From: Candidatus Woodwardiibium gallinarum
GTDB taxonomy: Bacteria; Bacillota; Clostridia; Oscillospirales; CAG-382
Direction: 5' to 3'
NCBI GenBank assembly: GCA_904419545.1
Contig: CAJFRY010000016.1
Span: 1 to 36,556 of the forward strand
DNA: 36,556 nt
Positions 23,066 to 32,194 of the stretch are shown one piece after another (positions within the stretch are counted from its first letter, which is position 1; every line of letters starts with the position of its first letter). A program made the position numbers and the translations under genes. Under the pieces are notes generated by a model. The model was given only the letters and a program-made list of their open reading frames with translations. It searched no databases and had not been told where the DNA came from.

Positions 23066-23845
23066 ATGAAGAAAACAACCGCAGTTTTACTGGCGCTCCT
23101 CGTTGCGATGGCAGCATTGAGCGCAACCGTCTGTGCGGCGGAGATCGACCTGATTCCGGCCGACGCGGACTGGGTGATGACGGAAGCCGGAGGCTCGAGC
23201 GCAAGCTGGAGCTACGGAGAAAACGGTCTTACCGTCAAAGATAACGGCGCGGGCTGGCCGAACATCGCCTACAGTCTGGAGACACCGGTGACCGTTGAGG
23301 TCGAGAACGCCACGCTGCGCTACAAGATTTCAAACGTAAACACAGCCGGCAATCTGGCGATCCTCATTACGCTCAGCGATACACAGGTGATCGTGCCGCA
23401 CCGTCTGTTCACCGACGACAGCGTGGACTTCGAAACGGGCGTGGGTTACGATTCCGGCTCGGGCGATATTATGAACGGCTCATACGAGGGCGAAATTTCG
23501 CTGGCCGAGCTGAAGGTGGCCGACGGAATCGGACTGAAGGACTATACGCCGGCAGACGGGAAGATTACCATCACCGCAGTGACGCTGTACGCCACCGGCG
23601 GTGCGGAATACACGGTCAACGAACTGGTCATCGATGATGGCAGCACGGCCGACGAATCCTCCGAAGCGCCCGCCGTTTCGGAAGAGCCGGCTGTATCTTC
23701 CGACGCACCGGCGGCTTCTTCCGAAGCCCCCGTCTCGTCTTCGGGCGGAACGCCTTCTACAGGAGACACGGGACTTGCCGCTCTGCTGATCGTGGCCGGA
23801 CTTTCAGTCGCAGGCGCGCTCGTATTGAGAAAGCGCCGCAGCTAA
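23066..23845 (+). CDS. Secreted surface protein with PSTGD-type C-terminal anchor
   Basis: A 259-residue exported protein. A signal peptide (1-25, ending VCAAE) leads to a beta-rich domain (about 26-195) of unknown family, with SWSYGENGLTVKDNGAGWPN and a jelly-roll-like alternation. A Ser/Ala/Glu/Pro-rich linker (about 196-226) follows. The C-terminus is PSTGDTG (from residue 230), a hydrophobic helix and RKRRS. That layout is a cell-wall sorting signal in which PxTGD replaces LPxTG, as in many clostridial surface proteins; without sortase cleavage it would be a membrane anchor. The domain shape fits carbohydrate-binding modules but this is unproven. It has its own promoter, GGAGG and terminator. 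Confidence 0.75.
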   Translation: MKKTTAVLLALLVAMAALSATVCAAEIDLIPADADWVMTEAGGSSASWSYGENGLTVKDNGAGWPNIAYSLETPVTVEVENATLRYKISNVNTAGNLAILITLSDTQVIVPHRLFTDDSVDFETGVGYDSGSGDIMNGSYEGEISLAELKVADGIGLKDYTPADGKITITAVTLYATGGAEYTVNELVIDDGSTADESSEAPAVSEEPAVSSDAPAASSEAPVSSSGGTPSTGDTGLAALLIVAGLSVAGALVLRKRRS

Positions 23846-23851
23846 ACAAAA

Positions 23852-23890
23852 AAAAGCCGCCGGAGTGCATATTCGCACTCCAGCGCTTTT
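23852..23890 (+). terminator. Terminator after the surface protein gene
   Basis: The inner stem GGAGTGC (23862-23868) pairs with GCACTCC (23875-23881). The outer AAAAGC (23852-23857) pairs with GCTTTT (23885-23890). Confidence 0.75.
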
Positions 23891-23940
23891 ACACAATTTC
23901 CCTAAAGCCAATACAAACGCATGAAAGGGAGCCGTAAAAT

Positions 23941-25581
23941 ATGAAAATTCGTTTTTACTCCTCCGTTATATTCGACGCCCTATGTGCCTGCGCCGAGCTT
24001 GCGGAGCAGAAGGATCGGGGCAATTCCGAAAAGCAGGAATTTCTTGCGCTGCTGCGGGAGAAAACGGGAGACGTCTTCCAAGGCGGGGCGCTGTCTTTTT
24101 CCACAATGTGCGGGATCGCCGCAAGAGCGCTGCCCGACCCTTCCAATGCGACGCTGGACGAACTGGACAAGCTGTTTGCGGATATGGGTGCGCTGGAAAA
24201 GGCCGTCCGCAGCTCCATCCGCGACGCGTTTACCGCTTCCTACATGCTGCCGACGCTGGATATGCTGAAGGATGGCTGGGCGGCGCGATACAGGACGTAC
24301 ATCGCGGCGCTTAAAAAAGCGGATTTTGAATCGCTGTGGCGCAAACGGGTCCGGCCGGCCGAGAAGGCACAAATCGAGCGGCTGCGGACCGCGTTCAAAG
24401 ACACAGACATCAGCGGGATGCTCGGCTTGATCTCCGACATGAAAGGAACGTCTTTGGAAAGCGTCTCCGTATGCATTTCGCTGCTGTCCTATCCCGTTGC
24501 CTTTTCGCTGTGCGAAGGGCAGTTTTTGGACACGGTTCATGAAGACGATGAGGAATATCTGCAAAGCGGCTTTCTGTCGCTGATCGCCCATGAGCTGATG
24601 CATGGATTCGCTTCGTCAGAGCTGGTCGAGCAGTATCTTACGTTTATGGAAAGCAACCGGTATCTGCGCGCGACGCACCACGCGCTTCTGACCGATATGC
24701 ACTCCGGCGACGAGGAAGAGTTCGTGATGGCGGCGGAGTATTACATCCTGTGCCGCTGCGGCATCCTGACAGAGGAACAGATCGTCCAAAGGAACGCGGA
24801 CCGATACAACGGATGTGTACCGCTGTCCCTGTACATCTTCCGCCATCTGGTCAAGGAACAGCCGGCTGCCGGTTACGACGGCTGGCTGCGGGCGCGGTTT
24901 TCGGACGGAACCTTCCGGCCGCAGGAGGTGGTTTCCGTCATCGACGCCATACTGCCGGCTCCGTCGGACCAGGGCTGCTTTTTCACAAGCTTTTTCAGTG
25001 TTTTGAGCCGCTGCGCCTACGTCATTCGCAGCTTTCAGACAGAGGCGGAGGACATGCTCCGGGAAAGGCTGGAGGCACACACGGGCTGCCGGTTTATGCC
25101 CAGCGCCGGCAACGTCGTCCGTTTCGGCCGGGAAAGGCTGGCGCCCAACGCCGACGGCGGCGTCCGTTTCGGTCGGAACGAATGCGAAAAGGCCGTACCG
25201 GAGGGCGTGTGCCATGAAACGCTGCGCTGCGGCCGGCTGAGGATCGACGCGCTGACCTTTCCGCGGAAGCAGGACGCGCTGGCGTTTATTTTCCCCTACA
25301 TCGGCGCAAGCCTCGGTCCCTGTTCGCTCGAATATGAAGGGGAGAATTTTCATCGTCCGTATACGCTGGTTATGGATTTTCCGCAAGGCCAGCCGGTACG
25401 GACGCAGTTCGCGGCCGTGTGCGGGAACACGCGGTACCTCATCACGATGCTCTGCCCGGAGGAGGTCGTTTCGGAAGCGAAGGATACCGAGCCCATCCCG
25501 CCCGAATGGTTCGAGCGGTTCGGCGCGCCGTGTCTGGAGACGACGCGAAAAACGGCGGAGCTGCTTTTTCTTTACGAATAA
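23941..25581 (+). CDS. Putative zinc metallopeptidase of unrecognised family
   Basis: A 546-residue cytoplasmic-looking protein, with no signal peptide or membrane helix. At residues 217-221 the sequence LIAHELMHGF contains HExxH, the zinc-binding and catalytic motif of zincin peptidases. About 30-45 residues later SGDEEEFVMAAEYYI offers Glu residues that could be the third ligand, as in gluzincins. The N-terminal 200 residues look helical. The region after about 370 contains two GxxxVRFGRE/N-like repeats (NVVRFGRERLAPNADG and GGVRFGRNECEK) and a beta-rich tail. I recognise no named family or neighbour that explains it. AAAGGGAG precedes the ATG. Whether it cuts peptides is inferred from the motif alone. 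Confidence 0.65.
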   Translation: MKIRFYSSVIFDALCACAELAEQKDRGNSEKQEFLALLREKTGDVFQGGALSFSTMCGIAARALPDPSNATLDELDKLFADMGALEKAVRSSIRDAFTASYMLPTLDMLKDGWAARYRTYIAALKKADFESLWRKRVRPAEKAQIERLRTAFKDTDISGMLGLISDMKGTSLESVSVCISLLSYPVAFSLCEGQFLDTVHEDDEEYLQSGFLSLIAHELMHGFASSELVEQYLTFMESNRYLRATHHALLTDMHSGDEEEFVMAAEYYILCRCGILTEEQIVQRNADRYNGCVPLSLYIFRHLVKEQPAAGYDGWLRARFSDGTFRPQEVVSVIDAILPAPSDQGCFFTSFFSVLSRCAYVIRSFQTEAEDMLRERLEAHTGCRFMPSAGNVVRFGRERLAPNADGGVRFGRNECEKAVPEGVCHETLRCGRLRIDALTFPRKQDALAFIFPYIGASLGPCSLEYEGENFHRPYTLVMDFPQGQPVRTQFAAVCGNTRYLITMLCPEEVVSEAKDTEPIPPEWFERFGAPCLETTRKTAELLFLYE

Positions 25582-25616
25582 GCGCAGGATAAAGCTGTCG
25601 GCCGCGCAAATATTTC

Positions 25617-25648
25617 GAGAGGGGACTTTTGAAAAAAAGTCCCCTCTC
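25617..25648. terminator. 14-bp perfect hairpin terminator
   Basis: GAGAGGGGACTTTT (25617-25630) pairs perfectly with AAAAGTCCCCTCTC (25635-25648) around GAAA. It sits 36 bases after the metallopeptidase stop codon. It can also serve ruvX arriving from the other strand. The remaining bases to 25829 show nothing further that I can assign. Confidence 0.85.
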
Positions 25649-25829
25649 AAATTTTCAAGCCAAAAAAAGTTTCGTTCGAAAAAGCGCGAAACATTTTTGC
25701 ACAAATTATATAAAACATTCATATCCGGCAAAACGCATACATATCGTTCGCATAACGCGCAAACCATATGCGGGGAATTTCCCTCTCCGTATCCGCTTGC
25801 TCGGCAGGCAAACAGGAATAACGGGCGGT

Positions 25830-26246
25830 TTATCTGTTTTTTTGGGAATCCAGAAAAGACTGCAAAATGATCTGTGCAGAGAGCGCGTCGATCTTTCCCT
25901 TCCGCTTGGAACCGGGAACGCCGGTGATGTTCATATACGTATACGCTTCGACGGTGGACAGTCGTTCGTCGGTGAACATGACCTTGACGCCGGTCTTTTC
26001 CGCGACAAGCGAAGCGAAGCGGCGCGTCCGTTCGGCACGAAAGCCCTCCGTGCCGTCCATATTCCGCGGAAGTCCAACGACCACGGCTTCGCCGCCGAGG
26101 CGTTTGATTTCAGCGGCCGTCTGCTCGGCCGCGTCCGCCAAGCCGCGGACCTTCAGCGTTCCGACCGCACCGGCGAGGATGCACGCGGGATCGCTTTTTG
26201 CAATTCCGACGCGGGCGTCCCCGAAATCGATTCCGATATAAATCAT
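25830..26246 (-). CDS. ruvX: Holliday junction resolvase-like protein RuvX/YqgF
   Basis: A 138-residue RNase H-fold nuclease of the YqgF family, with roles in 16S rRNA 5' maturation and proposed junction resolution. The first strand YIGIDFGDARVGIAKSD carries the catalytic Asp7. VVVGLPRNMDGTEGFRAE is the second conserved strand and loop, and TDERLSTVEA the third acidic motif. KIDALSAQIILQSFL supplies the last Asp. Full length. The ribosome binding site AAGGAAA precedes the ATG. It stands alone here rather than in the common alaS-yrzL-yqgF cluster. Confidence 0.93.
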   Translation of the reverse strand: MIYIGIDFGDARVGIAKSDPACILAGAVGTLKVRGLADAAEQTAAEIKRLGGEAVVVGLPRNMDGTEGFRAERTRRFASLVAEKTGVKVMFTDERLSTVEAYTYMNITGVPGSKRKGKIDALSAQIILQSFLDSQKNR

Positions 26247-26379
26247 TCAAAAATTTCCTTTCTTTTCCGATTGGTTCGCCGCATAGAATCGTCTGCTCTG
26301 CAGATACTATAAGCGTCCAAGGAAACCAAACAAAGCTTTTGCAACGGTTTAATTTGGCGGAAAGGGACAGCTTCTTACT

Positions 26380-26613
26380 ATGGAAAAAAAGAAGAAGAAA
26401 ACAGCTTTTCCGAAGGACATTCGGAAAAACAGCAGGTTTTTCTATCCTTACAACCAGCGGCCGATCGATATCTCGGGCAATCAGTTTTTGGATATCTCAC
26501 CGGAGATGCTTGGCGAGGATTTGCTATTCAGCGATACCGACCCAAACGGAAGTTATACGGGAGTACCGAGAGAAACGGACGATGTGCCTGTACAGGACGC
26601 GGACGACCTGTAA
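26380..26613 (+). CDS. Small hydrophilic protein of unknown function
   Basis: A 77-residue soluble protein: a lysine-rich start (MEKKKKKTAFPKDIRKNSRF), then FYPYNQRPIDISGNQFLDIS, EMLGEDLLFSDTDPNGSYTG and a C-terminus ending VPVQDADDL. The compact, proline- and aspartate-rich composition and the DPNGSYTG...PVQDADDL ending look like a conserved clostridial family, which I recognise only as hypothetical. No catalytic or binding motif is evident. A GAAAGGG about 14 bases upstream is a mediocre ribosome site. The gene is followed by the triple hairpin repeat. Confidence 0.65.
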   Translation: MEKKKKKTAFPKDIRKNSRFFYPYNQRPIDISGNQFLDISPEMLGEDLLFSDTDPNGSYTGVPRETDDVPVQDADDL

Positions 26614-26640
26614 GAGGAAGATGCGCATTATGCGCAGCTT

Positions 26641-26743
26641 CTCACAGGAGAGGGCGGCGCTTATCGCGCCGCTTTTCTCAGAGACGGAGGTGCTTATAGC
26701 ACCGCCCTTCTCAAAGATGGCGGCGTTAATTGCGCCGCCATCT
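26641..26743. repeat. Three tandem imperfect repeats, each with a hairpin
   Basis: Units at 26641-26676, 26677-26709 and 26710-26743 each begin CTCA and carry a palindrome: GCGGCGC/GCGCCGC, GGTGC/GCACC and AGATGGCGGCG/CGCCGCCATCT. Each has a loop related to TTATA or TTAAT. A smaller TGCGCA-TTA-TGCGCA hairpin lies just before them. The third hairpin includes the stop codon of the minus-strand MFS gene. They may form a compound bidirectional terminator. The repeat-to-repeat stem changes keep pairing. Confidence 0.8.
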
Positions 26744-27910
26744 CTTTGTTTGCACAAAAACAGAAGCCGCCAGCAGGAGCATCGGAAAAACAGTCATCGA
26801 GGTCAGCGCGGTACGGAACGAGGAAAGGTCGGCAATATATCCCATAACAGCAGGACCGAGCGCGCAGCCGATATCGCCGCAAGTCGCCAGCAGTGCAAAC
26901 ATCGCCGTGCCGCCGACAGGAAGGCACGAGGCCGCGTAGGAGAATGTACACGGCCACATCAGCGAAACGGATAGGCCGGTCAGTGCACAGGCGGCCAGCG
27001 AGACGTAGGCGTTGCCGGACAGGCCGGCGACCGCATAGCATACGATACACAATCCGGCGCACATTGCCACGATCTGAGGAGGAGAAGGCTTCCGCTGGGC
27101 AAGCGAATAGGTCAGCCTTCCCGCACCCATAAACAATGCAAACATACAGGGCCCGAGCAAATCGCCGAGCAGCTTGGAGGTTCCAAGCGCCGCTTCAGCA
27201 AAATAAGACGCCCACTGGGCCATCGCCAGCTCGCATGCACCCGCACAGAGCATCATCAGCATCATCAGCAGGAACATCGGGTTGGTAAACAGAGCACGCA
27301 GCTCACTGCCGAGCCGCTTCTTCTCCTGCACATGGTCGGGGATAACGAGCGGTGTTTTCAAAAACAAGAAAAAATTCACGATAGGAACGATTGCCCAGAA
27401 CAGCGGAAGGTATTTCCACAGCCATTCTCCGAAAACAGCCAGCGCGACTGTGGACAACAGTACGACAGCAAGCTGTCCCCAACAGTAAAAGGAGTGCAGC
27501 AATGCCATCTGACCCCCTTTGTCCGTTGACGGAAGCGCCTCTACAATCGGGCTGACCATCACCTCGATGATCGCACTGCCAGACGCATAGACAATGACCG
27601 ATATAACAACCGCCATATATGGGTCTATCATCCCGGGCAGGAATGAGAGCGCCGCAAACCCGGCCACAGCAAGGATATGAGACAGGCATATGCTGCGCCG
27701 CCAGCCAAGGCGGTCGACGAATGCTGCTGCGAACAAATCGACAAGGAGCTGCGTCACAAAATTGACAGCCGTAAGCATTCCCAGCTTTTCGACGCTGACG
27801 TTGAAATCGCGCTGGATAATCACATAAAACAATGGAAGCAGATTATTGATCGCCGCCTGCACAATCAGCCCATTGTAGCAGGCAATGCGTGTGGAAATAT
27901 AGGATATCAC
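26726..27910 (-). CDS. Major facilitator superfamily transporter
   Basis: A 394-residue inner membrane transporter with about 12 hydrophobic helices. The loop between helices 2 and 3 has AAFVDRLGWRRSICLSHILA, the MFS motif A region (D-R-x-G-R-R/K). A basic and charged central loop (VIPDHVQEKKRLGSELRALF) divides the two six-helix halves. The substrate is unknown; GSAIIEVMVSPIVEALPS and LHSFYCWGQ recall sugar-type MFS proteins but that is weak. I chose the GTG at 27910 because GGAGG precedes it and helix 1 follows at once. An in-frame GTG at 28102 with AGAGG would add 64 residues without a helix. A promoter lies at 28137-28164. Confidence 0.85.
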   Translation of the reverse strand: MISYISTRIACYNGLIVQAAINNLLPLFYVIIQRDFNVSVEKLGMLTAVNFVTQLLVDLFAAAFVDRLGWRRSICLSHILAVAGFAALSFLPGMIDPYMAVVISVIVYASGSAIIEVMVSPIVEALPSTDKGGQMALLHSFYCWGQLAVVLLSTVALAVFGEWLWKYLPLFWAIVPIVNFFLFLKTPLVIPDHVQEKKRLGSELRALFTNPMFLLMMLMMLCAGACELAMAQWASYFAEAALGTSKLLGDLLGPCMFALFMGAGRLTYSLAQRKPSPPQIVAMCAGLCIVCYAVAGLSGNAYVSLAACALTGLSVSLMWPCTFSYAASCLPVGGTAMFALLATCGDIGCALGPAVMGYIADLSSFRTALTSMTVFPMLLLAASVFVQTKRWRRN

Positions 27911-28130
27911 GAATTTGCAAACCTCCGTATAAGGCCAATAATGCCCGCCGGCAAAAAATGATAGAAAAGCGCTTCCTTCCCCGCCAAGCGGACAGGATAT
28001 GCGCGATACTGTCGAATGATCCGCAAGAGGGTAAGACGTTTTTGTTTTTAATGCTTTCCGTAATCGGCTCGGCGTGGAAAGAATGGCGCAGATATGCCGC
28101 ACGAATCAACCTCTTGCGGTTTGTTTAACA
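27911..28130 (-). promoter_or_regulatory. Long structured leader of the MFS transporter mRNA
   Basis: About 220 bases separate the predicted transcript start from the GTG at 27910. A 10-base perfect inverted repeat (28021-28030 with 28110-28119, CCGCAAGAGG/CCTCTTGCGG) would close a domain of about 100 bases. Nearer the gene, CGCTT/AAGCG flanks a loop and is followed by a T-rich run before the ribosome binding site, like a terminator. No known riboswitch class was recognised. Confidence 0.45.
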
Positions 28131-28136
28131 GACATT

Positions 28137-28164
28137 ATTATACATATTGCACGGCGTTTGTCAA
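28137..28164 (-). promoter_or_regulatory. Promoter of the MFS transporter
   Basis: On the minus strand consensus TTGACA (28159-28164) and consensus TATAAT (28137-28142) are separated by 16 bases. This is one of the strongest-looking promoters in the window. Confidence 0.8.
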
Positions 28165-28291
28165 GGGTTTGGCACACGCATTCGATATCTGCCAACCCTC
28201 TTCTTGTTTTCGCGCAGAGCAAGCCTCGAAACGACGAAATTTTCAACAATTTTATTCGCATTTGTTTTTTATTTTTCATCATAAAGAAGCA

Positions 28292-28319
28292 TTGACAAAT
28301 GGAAATTTCTGCGTATAAT
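28292..28319 (+). promoter_or_regulatory. Promoter of the hrcA-grpE-dnaK-dnaJ operon
   Basis: Consensus TTGACA (28292-28297) and consensus TATAAT (28314-28319) lie 16 bases apart, immediately before a CIRCE-like operator. The transcript would start at the operator. Confidence 0.9.
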
Positions 28320-28327
28320 AAGAAATG

Positions 28328-28354
28328 TTAGCAGATGAATATCGAGAGTGCTAA
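28328..28354 (+). promoter_or_regulatory. CIRCE operator (HrcA binding site), left half degenerate
   Basis: The consensus is TTAGCACTC-N9-GAGTGCTAA. Here the right half (28346-28354) is exact and the spacer is 9 bases. The left half (28328-28336) reads TTAGCAGAT, matching 6 of 9. It overlaps the expected transcript start, so HrcA binding would block initiation. The mismatches suggest weaker repression than usual. Confidence 0.85.
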
Positions 28355-28409
28355 AAAGGGGGCTGCGGAGCAAAAAATGCTTCCGGCAAATGGAAAGAGG
28401 GCGAACGGA

Positions 28410-29453
28410 ATGGAGCTGAGCGAGCGCAAAAAAGAGATACTCAAATCGGTCGTCGATGCGTATATCGCGTCGGGAGAGCCGGTCGGCTCGAAATTCCTGA
28501 CAACGGTTTCGCAGATTCCGCTCTCGAGTGCTACGATCCGCAACGAAATGAGCGAGCTGGAAGAGATGGGCTATCTTGAACAGCCGCACACCTCGGCCGG
28601 ACGGGTTCCGACGGCGCTGGGCTATCGAACCTATGTCAATTCCCTGATGGAGCGTTACCGTCTATCGCTGGAAGAGCTTTCGCTGCTCAACGAGCTGACA
28701 GCGTACAAGATGGACGAACTGGGCAAAATCATGGAGCAGGCCAGCCATGTCATTTCGGAAGTGACCAACTACCCCACCTTCGCGGTCATCAAACCGCCGG
28801 AAAGCGACGTCAACCGCTACGAAACGGTGCTCATTGACGACCACAGCTTCCTATTGATTATGATCGGTGCAAACGGCACGGTCCGCAACCGAAACGTTCG
28901 GCTGAAGTCATTGATCGATCAGGAGGCGCTGGAGGCGCTGCGCAAGGCGCTCAACGGCGTCCTGCTCGGCACGGCGGTCAGCGACATATCGCTGCCGGTC
29001 GTGCTGAAATTTGAGGAAGCGCTCGGGCAATACGCCTACTTATCCACGCCGATCCTGCGGGTTCTGTACGAAATGGCAAACGCCACCGACACGGAACGGG
29101 TGCATGTGGAAGGCGTGACGAAACTGTTCTCCTATCCCGAGTTCAACAACGTTACGAAGGCTAAGGACGTTTTGGAACTGATGGGCGAACGGGAAAAATT
29201 CACCGCGATGCTGACCGATGCCGATCCGGAGAAGGCGAATGTTTTCATCGGCGGAGACGATGCGGATTCGCCGCTGCCCGACTCGAGCTTCGTTGTGCGG
29301 CCGGTGACTGTAGACGGCAAAACGGTGGGCGCTATCGGCGTTATCGGACCCAAGCGGATGGATTACAAAAAGGTGCTTGCCAGTCTGGACTACTTCGCAA
29401 CAGGGCTTTCCGAGGAGCTGGACGGACACGGCAAGCCGAAAACAGAAACATAG
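28410..29453 (+). CDS. hrcA: Heat-inducible transcription repressor HrcA
   Basis: A 347-residue repressor that binds CIRCE and is kept active by GroEL. The N-terminal winged helix includes ELSERKKEILKSVVDAYI, then ASGEPVGSKFL and SSATIRNEMSELEEMGYLEQ followed by PHTSAGRVPTALGYRTYV, all highly characteristic. The C-terminal GAF-like domain ends VGAIGVIGPKRMDYKKVLAS. The ATG at 28410 has AAAGAGGG at a good distance and gives the family's normal length. A longer in-frame start at 28335 lies inside the operator and lacks a site. First gene of the operon, so it represses itself and the chaperone genes. Confidence 0.97.
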   Translation: MELSERKKEILKSVVDAYIASGEPVGSKFLTTVSQIPLSSATIRNEMSELEEMGYLEQPHTSAGRVPTALGYRTYVNSLMERYRLSLEELSLLNELTAYKMDELGKIMEQASHVISEVTNYPTFAVIKPPESDVNRYETVLIDDHSFLLIMIGANGTVRNRNVRLKSLIDQEALEALRKALNGVLLGTAVSDISLPVVLKFEEALGQYAYLSTPILRVLYEMANATDTERVHVEGVTKLFSYPEFNNVTKAKDVLELMGEREKFTAMLTDADPEKANVFIGGDDADSPLPDSSFVVRPVTVDGKTVGAIGVIGPKRMDYKKVLASLDYFATGLSEELDGHGKPKTET

Positions 29454-29472
29454 AAAGACAGGTGCATAGCGT

Positions 29473-30012
29473 ATGGCGAAAGAAAAAAACGAGAATAACG
29501 AGACACCGGCCGAAACGGTCAAGGAATCGGAAAAGGAGCTGAGGGACGCGCTTGAAGCGCTGAAAAACGAATACGCGGCGCTCGGTAAAACGCTCGAAGA
29601 CACCAAAGCCGAGCTGAGCACACGCAATGACAGCTATGTGCGCATCACGGCGGAATATGAGAACTACCGCAAGCGAACGGCGGCGGAAAAAGCAGCCATC
29701 TACGCCGATGCTTACGCGGGAGCGGCGGAGCTGTTCCTGCCAATGGCGGACGCACTCGACCGCGCGGCAGAGCTTGCGCCGGAAGATAAGGGCATTGACG
29801 CGCTGCGGAAACAGCTTACCGATATTTTCGGGCGGCTGGGCATCACCGAAATCGAATCCGACGGCAAGCCTTTTGATCCGACGCTGCACAACGCAATTAT
29901 GCACGAGGATGACGAATCGCAGCCCGAAAGCACCGTTGTACAGACCTTCCAGCGCGGCTACCGGCTGGGTGACAAGGTGATCCGTCATGCGATGGTCAAG
30001 GTAGTCAACTGA
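29473..30012 (+). CDS. grpE: Nucleotide exchange factor GrpE
   Basis: A 179-residue cochaperone that releases ADP from DnaK. The N-terminal half is charged coiled coil (ESEKELRDALEALKNEYAAL). RITAEYENYRKRTAAEK is the conserved dimer region, and the C-terminal beta domain contains FDPTLHNAIMHEDDES and VVQTFQRGYRLGDKVIRHAM. It lies 19 bases after hrcA. A gap of 226 bases, filled with hairpins, separates it from dnaK. Confidence 0.97.
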   Translation: MAKEKNENNETPAETVKESEKELRDALEALKNEYAALGKTLEDTKAELSTRNDSYVRITAEYENYRKRTAAEKAAIYADAYAGAAELFLPMADALDRAAELAPEDKGIDALRKQLTDIFGRLGITEIESDGKPFDPTLHNAIMHEDDESQPESTVVQTFQRGYRLGDKVIRHAMVKVVN

Positions 30013-30072
30013 TACAGAGCCGAACCATTGTGCATACAATCGTTTTCTTGTCGTTCGCTTTTACGAATGACG

Positions 30073-30187
30073 CCCCGGCATCACCGGGGAAATAAGCCGA
30101 ACAGTATCTGTTTCCTGCAAATCCAAAAAGGATTTGCAAGCCGCGGCATTTGCTGCGGTTGATAAAACGGTTTGAAACCGCTTTATC
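30073..30187 (+). other. Cluster of four hairpins between grpE and dnaK
   Basis: Successive stems are 30073-30078 with 30084-30089 (CCCCGG/CCGGGG); 30117-30124 with 30130-30137 (GCAAATCC/GGATTTGC); 30141-30158 (CCGC-GCA/TGC-GCGG); and 30161-30187 (GATAAAACGGTTT with its near-complement). No promoter or second CIRCE was seen in this gap. The structures could be mRNA processing or stability elements that set the DnaK to GrpE ratio. Confidence 0.7.
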
Positions 30188-30199
30188 AGAAACAAATAA

Positions 30200-32071
<1,872 letters not shown>

Positions 32072-32194
32072 TACCGTTTGTTACCGGTCTTAAACGGCTT
32101 TCCATATGCCGGAAAAGCCGAATAAATACGGAAAGATAGGATGAGGGGAACGCGCCGGACAGCCGGAGGCGTTCCCCCCAAACGGGATAAACAT

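Noticed and set aside
24616..25767. Minus-strand frame of 383 codons opposite the HExxH gene
   Set aside because: No ribosome binding site or family motif; the plus-strand frame has both a site and a motif.
26641..26743. CRISPR-like short repeats
   Set aside because: The three units are contiguous, without unique spacers of constant length, and are palindromic throughout. No cas genes are present.
27911..28102. 64-residue N-terminal extension of the MFS transporter from a GTG at 28102
   Set aside because: It has an AGAGG upstream, but the added residues contain no helix or family similarity. The GTG at 27910 has GGAGG and leads straight into the first membrane helix.
27843..28109. 88-codon minus-strand frame in the MFS leader
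   Set aside because: It begins at a TTG too close to the only ribosome-site-like sequence and runs out of frame into the MFS gene. No family features.
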